Shown here piece after piece: positions 63,654 through 64,000 of a DNA stretch of 64,000 bases (the stretch's first letter is position 1; each line of letters begins with the position of its first letter). The stretch spans positions 124,001-188,000 of the forward strand of contig JAAFJY010000009.1 of assembly GCA_013299105.1 (NCBI GenBank). The letters run 5' to 3'. A program made the position numbers and the translations under genes. The stretch comes from Chitinophagales bacterium (GTDB lineage Bacteria > Bacteroidota > Bacteroidia > Chitinophagales > Saprospiraceae). The notes beneath the pieces are model-generated. The model did not search any database and was not told the origin of the DNA. It worked only from the letters and a program-made list of their open reading frames with translations.

Positions 63654-64000
63654 TTTGTTTCATTAGGGGTTTGTAAAAGGAAATCAGAAGAAAACAAGTC
63701 AAAATTTGATAGCCCTGTTAATCGGAATTTTCTAAACAAGCTTGGGCTGTTTTGCTGGTTCAAGCATGTGATAGTTTTGCCGTTTCTTTGCAGTATATTC
63801 CAGTGCTTTATATCAACTACGTCCATAAGGAAGCTATCATTGGATGTTGCAACCAATTGAATATTTGTATTTTCACATTTCTCAAAAATAAGTGAGCCCA
63901 ATTTCCTTGCTCGATCATAATCCAAACCTTCACAAAAATCATCTATAATGATCATGGCAGGCTTTTTTCGACTTATCAAGTATTCCAAGTAAACCATGAT
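63650..64000 (-). CDS. AAA/ABC-type ATPase, C-terminal part, cut by window edge
   Basis: The frame is open to base 64000; about 117 residues are seen and the N-terminus with Walker A lies outside the window. A Walker B/D-loop segment MIIIDDFCEGLD is followed by IQLVATSNDSFLMDVVD, equivalent to the switch region of AAA_15/AAA_21 SMC-like ATPases. It is coupled by a 4-base ATGA overlap to the TOPRIM-like gene. The in-frame ATG at 63997 is unlikely to be the true start. Confidence 0.75.
   Translation of the reverse strand: MMVYLEYLISRKKPAMIIIDDFCEGLDYDRARKLGSLIFEKCENTNIQLVATSNDSFLMDVVDIKHWNILQRNGKTITCLNQQNSPSLFRKFRLTGLSNFDLFSSDFLLQTPNETK

Overview
The window comes from a bacterium of the phylum Bacteroidota, most likely a Saprospiraceae-type (Haliscomenobacter/Lewinella-like) genome. 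The evidence is a TonB receptor with a carboxypeptidase-like N-terminal domain, a secreted M64 peptidase ending in a type IX-style sorting domain, a heme-binding dehydrogenase of the PVC type, a YfhO family protein, many AAA-ATPase/PD-(D/E)XK proteins, near absence of Shine-Dalgarno sites, and repeated TAnnTTTG promoter boxes. The genus is inference; the phylum is well supported. No tRNA, rRNA, prophage, IS transposase or CRISPR array was seen. Most genes are chromosomal housekeeping or metabolism, separated by unusually repeat-rich intergenic DNA.

Layout. 1-5.6 kb: a pair of AAA ATPases (the first cut by the window edge), a mercaptopyruvate-type sulfurtransferase and an AAA-ATPase/nuclease-like protein. 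5.6-9 kb: FAD-linked oxidase and Kup potassium transporter. 9.1-14.2 kb: an alkane-oxidation-like block. An AlkB-type hydroxylase and an RsmI-like methyltransferase face, across a dyad-rich intergenic region, a flavin/2Fe-2S reductase, an OsmC protein and an aldehyde dehydrogenase. 14.2-17.4 kb: coiled-coil secreted protein, SpoU methyltransferase, CTP synthase. 18.2-23.3 kb: DUF234-type ATPase, Pif1-like helicase, FG-GAP protein, cupin. 23.4-30.2 kb: GH3 glycosidase, SIS protein, an RraB-like/TPR protein, PurK and dihydroorotase. 30.5-44.3 kb: S41 peptidase, an L,D-transpeptidase-like secreted protein, M48 peptidase, the PVC-type heme protein, YfhO, GpsA and an alpha/beta hydrolase.

44.7-50.7 kb is one minus-strand operon (ABC ATPase, two ABC permeases, TonB receptor) carrying two separate lesions: an in-frame TAA in the ATPase and a one-base frameshift in the receptor. 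It looks like an import/export system being lost. 51.3-62 kb holds a GH63-like glucosidase, a glutathione-peroxidase-like protein, a sugar phosphate isomerase, an M64 peptidase with lipoproteins, and a two-lobed aspartic-protease-like protein paired with a membrane protein. The right edge (62.3-64 kb) carries a Crp-type regulator and a translationally coupled ATPase/TOPRIM pair that resembles two-gene defence modules; the ATPase is cut by the edge.

The strongest unexplained structure is intergenic. At least nine copies of a dispersed element share a core hairpin (GCCTCGC-nnn-GCGAGGC) and a GGGAACACGGAT...CCAGCATGA core. Several have terminal inverted repeats, and two carry a long GT/CA stem. 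A second dispersed AATTCTG-rich repeat, a 392-bp element with 59-bp inverted ends, and small hairpins with conserved loops and compensating stem changes are also present.
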